A DNA stretch of 64,000 nucleotides from Acanthornis magna (taxonomy: Eukaryota; Chordata; Aves; Passeriformes; Acanthizidae): assembly GCA_036785705.1 (NCBI GenBank), contig JAWUZG010000173.1:5007001-5071000 (forward strand). The letters are read 5' to 3'. The notes below the pieces were generated by a model. That model saw nothing but the letters and a program-made list of their open reading frames with translations, did no database searches and was not told the DNA's origin. Each line of letters starts with the position of its first letter. The stretch's first letter is position 1. The translations under genes were made by a program, and so were the position numbers. Of this stretch, positions 58,941 through 64,000 are shown one piece after another.

Positions 58941-61689
58941 GCTGGGTTCAAGGATAAATTTTCTAGCATTTCCAGAGGTTGAGGCAACACAGAATAATTT
59001 GGTTCGAAAAGTTCTTGAGCAGACAGAGCCAGAGGACCTGAAAAATATATTTCCTAGGAATGACATCAATAAATTGTGGCACAAGATGGATAGAGCAGCT
59101 GATTTGCTTATGTTTCTGAGCCTCGATTATGTACACATTTTAAACCTTTGTGTAAATTTTCTGTCACATTGATGCATTTCTGCATATTACTTTTTTTATT
59201 CTTTTTTTTTTTTTGGTGAAAATCGTGTTGAGACCATACCAAAAGGCTTGAAACTGTGAAAAACTAGCACCTTCCTTTTATTTGTTTGTTTGTGGGTTTT
59301 TTTGTGGGTTTGTTTTTTTTTCTTTTCATACCAGCATTGTATTTGACTTAGGTTTCATTTGCAGCTATTTTCCAGGGTGTCCCTGAAGTTCAGTGTCTGA
59401 AAGTAATGAAGATTTTGGCCTGCAGATTTCACCTACAGATGTTTGTCTTTCATGAGCATATTTCTCAGACAGAAAGGATGGTATTTTTTTTATTTTTGAC
59501 AGCAATTGTTGTCCTAGCTTTTTCATCCATCATGGGCTACTTTTAGAATGACATACAAATAATTAAAACACTCATTCTTTTTCCCTAGCCCACATCTATA
59601 GCATTTGGTTCTAAAAACGTGTCGATTTTTCACATACTCCTAATAGTTCTGTTCTTCCATGTAGTCATCTACTGTTTTCCCCCACACATTGCTTTTATGA
59701 ATAAAAAGTATAAAAGCAAGTATTACACTGATCTTTGTCTTTTAAAATTCTCAGTAGAGACTCAGCATGTCCTGTTGTAGTTTCTTTTTTCAGGACATAA
59801 AAATCTATCCCTGGCTTGAGCCATGGTTGGAAAACACAATTTCTGTTTTATTTTTATTTAAGGTTTTCATCCTCCTATTTTCTTTTCTTGCTCATGACTA
59901 CAAATTAATCAAAGTTGAAACTTTGTAATTGCAACATAAACTTCATGTTCCCTTTACTTCATATTTTTTTCAGAACCAATTGCTTACTTACTTACCTAGA
60001 TTAGCCTTAAAATGTCAAAAAAGGCTATTAAAATGAAAAAAGAAAAAGAAAGAAAAAGTCAGTACTATCAAACACACATATAAATAAACACATAAATCAT
60101 TAAATTTGCATTTTCTTGGCATTTCTTCGGTCTTCAACTTTTTAATTTACCCCAAATTCAGAAAAAGGAACTGTGTTTTAAAATACTTGTATGTTTTTTG
60201 GATCAATAAATTCAGAGCTGAAAAATAAAATATATGAGGACAGACCTCTTAGAGCCATTTTCAGTTTAAATATTTTTCACTACAGTAGATAAATACATAT
60301 ACAGATAAACAATATAAGCAAATGATCTTCAAAATTACCCCACAGAATCTACAATTTCACAGTTATTTTTAAAATTTATTATATAAATATTGTTTTCTTG
60401 GTGAACATAGCATTTTTCCCCTAACTTTCATGCTCTGCCTCTCATCCATAAAGATTTTTCTGTCTTTACATCACATTATAACATAAGTTTATGTAATATT
60501 GTATATTACTCAAAATGTAATTATATAATGCAATATTGTATTATGTGTGTTTATAGAATTGTAATAATTACGTAATTATTATTACATTCATATTCTTACA
60601 ACAGCTTTCTTAAGTGTCAGAGAAAAGGAGACTCGGAGAAAGTCTCTATGACACTTCAGGAAGAATGTTACACCAGTGATACTGATACAAGAATTTTTCA
60701 TTTGATTGTTGTTCACCTTAGAATGCGCATAATTTACAAAACAAAAAGCCAAAAGGCCTCATCACCAAATACTTCTTTGTTAAATGAAGAATAGTTTATA
60801 TTCTACACTATTTATGTATTTCACAATACTGAATAACTATTACCTGCTTCTGATCTCTCTGCCTAATTTCAGTTTAAGTCCCTAAAAATGGTCTCCAAGT
60901 TCTAAGCATTGTAGTTTCATCAGTCAATCATCTAGATCTTTTTCTTTAAAAAGTCGCTCACTCACGAGAAAAAGCAAAATACTACCTAATTGTACTTTTA
61001 CATGGTAACAATGGATTTTTTTTTCCTTTGATATTTTTCCCAAAGTTGGATAAAACTCATCTAACATTAACCACACAACATTATATATCTAATCTATGTT
61101 TCGAGTCTAGTTCTCTATGGAAAGCAAAAGCACCTCTAAAGAGTGATTTAGCTGGATGTAGACAGATATCTGAGATGAATATTGAGATGAATTTCCCTTT
61201 CCTGTAGATGGCTAAAGTTGAGTAAGATTAATATGAATCTCAGTCTTGCTATAACTTTGCATAACTGCAGTTTTCCACAATGAAATGGGCAGCCTTTCAT
61301 CCCCCTGAATGAAACCCCTTAAATTTAATAATCTTGATTCTTCTCTGAGTCTCATAATTTTCATTGAAGTAATTTCATGGACTTGACTGATATTTACTAC
61401 AAATATACATAAATTTAAATAAGAGGAAAATAGATTACAAGGTAGGAAAAAAAAGCAAGAGGGGTAAGATATTCCAGCAATGAAAATGAATGTTACTCAA
61501 TTGAAGGCAATGGATCTATGTTGATTTACATCACTGTAGCAGGTTTCTCTGCCTGAGTGGAGGTAAAACAGCTCAAACTTTACCCTACTTGCGAGTTATC
61601 AGTGAGGGATGGAGAAGGGAGGGTCATATTGCTTTTGGTATTGGAGAAGGTTTAGGACAGCCTGACTCACCAATCCCAAATTTAAACTT
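58941..61689. other. Unique AT-rich DNA, no gene recognised
   Basis: The interval contains T/G-rich low-complexity sequence (about 59185-59325) and a very AT-rich stretch with a perfect palindrome (60563-60580). No retroviral gene lies between the two LTRs. Confidence 0.55.
60563..60580. repeat. Perfect 18-base AT-rich palindrome
   Basis: AATAATTACGTAATTATT equals its own reverse complement. It is centred on ACGT and sits in a longer imperfect TAAT-rich symmetric region. Confidence 0.93.
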
Positions 61690-62275
61690 TCTGAAGATGT
61701 GAAGAACGATGTTTCCTGACAGAAACTGGCACTGGTGAGGATATGTCAGACAAAGTTTCTGATAAAAGAACCCACAAGTGATTGCACTGATAACTTATCT
61801 TTAGCTGAGCTAAAAGTTGCTGAGCTGACACAGCCAGCCTAGAAACATATGATTGACAGTCAATCACTACGGAATACAGAAGCCTTGTCCTATTTTTTTA
61901 CATCAGGGACTTCGAAGACACTCTAGTATTGTGCATCGAGATTCCTCACTTGAGTGAGGATGCCCCTCAAGGTTACTCCTTAAGGCTGAGCAAAGAGATC
62001 TGCCTACGGTTGTTATTATGAGTAAGTAACATAAATCTCAACTTAATAATTATTTTTTCTATCTTTATTATTGTTGCTTCAATATTGCTTCAAAAAGAAG
62101 TGCATTGGACTAGTAGTTATGACTGTACTGTGCAGTAAATAATTCTGATTAAAGTCTTCTATTCTAAATTGTCATTATCATTGCTAATAAAATTCTTTTT
62201 ATTTTTTTCCTATAAATATATTTGGGTTGCCATCTTTAATCCCACTCAAAAAAGTGGCACAAAGATTGAATTGCA
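61690..62275 (+). mobile_element. Second avian ERV LTR (solo or partial)
   Basis: The right half is characteristic of an LTR found in many copies in songbirds: cgagattcctcacttgagtg, tctgcctacggttgttatta, gactagtagttatgactgta, ctgattaaagtcttctattc and ttgccatctttaatcccact, then a gtggcacaaagattgaattg ending. A polyadenylation signal AATAAA lies at 62186-62191. The left boundary near 61690 is inferred from where the match fades, and I found no target-site duplication. It is not the partner of the 57.1 kb LTR, because the two are unrelated in sequence. No internal retroviral genes lie beside it. Confidence 0.68.
61943..61960. repeat. Perfect 8-base stem in the second LTR
   Basis: TCCTCACT and AGTGAGGA are exact reverse complements around TG, inside the LTR and about 230 bases upstream of its AATAAA signal. 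Confidence 0.9.
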
Positions 62276-64000
62276 TTCAAATAATTCTTTAAACATAGAT
62301 TGTTGACAATGTCTGGGGATAAGATTGGTTCCAGCCACAACTAGACACCTCTCTGAGAAGAATTTTAGAAAGCAAGGATGTCCTTTCTACCGCTTGTGAC
62401 TCAAAGAGGGCTTCCCTGATAAATGCTTCCTGAAGCTTCCACTCTGCCTGCAAATATCACCTCCAGTGCCTGTACATGGAAGTAGATGGAAAGGATAACA
62501 ACTAGTCTCTTCTCTTAGTATATTTTTCTCAAGAAAAGCAGGTTTGTTAAAAAAGATTTCTCTGGGATTTCATCAATCAATTTTTACAAGATTCCCATGA
62601 AATAGATAAGGCCTGAAACGATATGTTCAGGGCCTTGTCGAACAAGTCTAATGTGTCTGTAATTCACACTAGGAGGAATGCTCCGGGTATTAAATTATCC
62701 ACAGACTGTAGTTGAACAATTCAATACTCAATCTGCTAAGAGCCAAAAGAAACAAGAATCACGTAAGGAATTCTTTTCTGAAAAAAATATTTTCTTTCTA
62801 ATTTCTGATATGTGGTGACAGCTTATCTTACATCATGTCACATTTATGCAGAGCAACAAACCTGTTTTACAAATGGAGAGGGTAATGTAGAGGAAAAAGG
62901 AAAAAAAATAAGAAGATGAGTTCAGAGGAATTCTTCTCCTCAAACAATTCCTGTGCTATCTGTTTGGACCATGAGCAGTCAATCCAAATTTAGCATGCAG
63001 ATGGAGACAGAGCAGATGAGTAAGTGGATCCTCTTTATCTGAGGAGCTGGCAGGCGCTGTGGTTCACCAGCCACCTGAGTTATGTTTTAAATAGGTTACC
63101 ATGTCTATAATTTACAAAGAGAAAATGTAGCTAGCAGAACAAACGTGCTGAGCATCTGGTTTACATCACTAACTGGAGGTGTGCTCCTCCAGGTAGTCTG
63201 AAAAGAGGAAGCTGACAGAAAGAAGAAACAAAATAAAAACAGCCATGGTCAAATAGAGATCTTCTTGAGAACATGTATTGACAGAACATCTCTGACAATG
63301 AGGAGCTTAAAATGTACAGCTCAGCCTGAAGAGCATGACTACTTGAGTTTACAATCCAAACTGCTTTATTTGGGAATTGTAAGTCAACTTCAGGCAAAGA
63401 TTAATTAAAATTTCAGTGATCACTTACATTTAGCTCTCGAGATGTTAAAATAATGGAACACACTTTGATTATTGAAATTTTCTGCAAATAAAGGCATAAA
63501 TACTTTCAGCTGGATATCCAATATTCAGGAAAAGTCCTAGCAAAAGAACTATACTTGTTTAAAAAAGACTAGCCCAGAACTTTTCAGAAAATCAAGACTA
63601 TATGTTAACAAAAGTTGGTGACTAATTTAATATGCAATAATCTTTAAAACATTTTTCAGACTATGTCTCAACACAGTATTAGAACAGTGTTCTGCTATGG
63701 GATGTAGTAATTGTTAGATGAGATATCAAACTAGACACCTGATTGCCTGTGCTGAATAAAGATCAGGGAAATTGCCCAAGTGTTAAAATTAGGGTGTTGT
63801 CCAGCTGTAACTCTTTGTGGTTGCCTACCTCTTGTTCAGGGTTTGGTGGAGTTTTGTGTAAGAATATCTAACATTTCTATACAATGCTTACAACATGTAC
63901 AATAAAAATTGTTATTTACTTGGAAAGATTTAATGTTATAGTACATAATGTACTGGAAAGTTAGATTTAGAATAAGCAAGTTTTCAAAGTGGAAGAGCTA
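62276..64000. other. Unique AT-rich DNA, no gene recognised
   Basis: No repeat family, exon or RNA gene recognised up to the end of the window. Sequence around 62990-63080 is somewhat more GC-rich, without a clear signature. Confidence 0.55.

Noticed and set aside
59001..59011. ggttcgaaaag as a tRNA B box
   Set aside because: The B box needs GGTTCRANNCC; the trailing CC is absent and no A box or cloverleaf precedes it.
58810..59172. 120-codon Lys/Glu/Asn-rich open frame as a gene
   Set aside because: Its first third lies on an old CR1 relic, it has no recognised domain, and no promoter or splice context is visible.
57124..62275. A full provirus bounded by two LTRs
   Set aside because: The two LTRs are unrelated in sequence, and the 3.6 kb between them holds no gag, pol or env remnant but an old CR1 and unique DNA.

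Overview
The window looks like bird nuclear DNA from an AT-rich gene desert or a very long intron. The main evidence is a repeat landscape made almost entirely of CR1 LINE fragments in both orientations, many ending in the typical 3' signal (an octamer like ATTCTATG after a CCTTCCAACC-like block). Two LTRs of types I recognise from songbird genomes point to a passerine or close relative. I see no primate-type SINEs, no L1, no bacterial gene organisation and no CRISPR array. The family calls come from remembered consensus sequence, not from a search.

I found no protein-coding exon, tRNA, rRNA or other RNA gene that I can support. The longer open frames are explained by CR1 (28.5-28.9 kb), by simple repeats (4.75-5.1 kb, 17.0-17.4 kb, 33.0-33.5 kb), by an LTR (57.1-57.9 kb), or are unrecognised frames in unique DNA (2.94-3.39 kb and 50.2-50.65 kb, both minus strand).

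Layout. 0.2-1.4 kb: a long minus-strand CR1. 4.76-5.04 kb: a 283-base, nearly pure purine microsatellite. 8.7-9.2 and 10.6-10.9 kb: plus-strand CR1 3' ends. 14.4-15.2 kb: minus-strand CR1. 17.14-17.26 kb: a TATGT satellite. 19.1 and 24.0 kb: short CR1 tails. 26.3 kb: part of an ancient palindromic element. 28.5-29.5 kb: a CR1 that keeps part of its reverse transcriptase but lacks its 3' end. 33.0-33.3 kb: a T-rich/TTTTTC tract. 36.0, 39.0-39.3, 42.4 and 47.65-48.5 kb: more CR1. 36.93-37.03 kb: a small repeat of about 22 bases. 40.9 and 53.3 kb: ancient palindromic MITE-like elements. 57.1-58.05 kb: a GC-rich solo LTR. 58.7-58.9 kb: a very old CR1. 61.7-62.3 kb: a second, unrelated LTR. The remainder is unique AT-rich DNA.

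There is no gene set acting together here and I see no new biological system. The observations most worth checking are the regulatory-looking and hairpin motifs inside the two LTRs, the ancient palindromic elements, the 3'-truncated CR1 ending at a poly-A run and a perfect inverted repeat, and a few unique segments that could be conserved noncoding elements.
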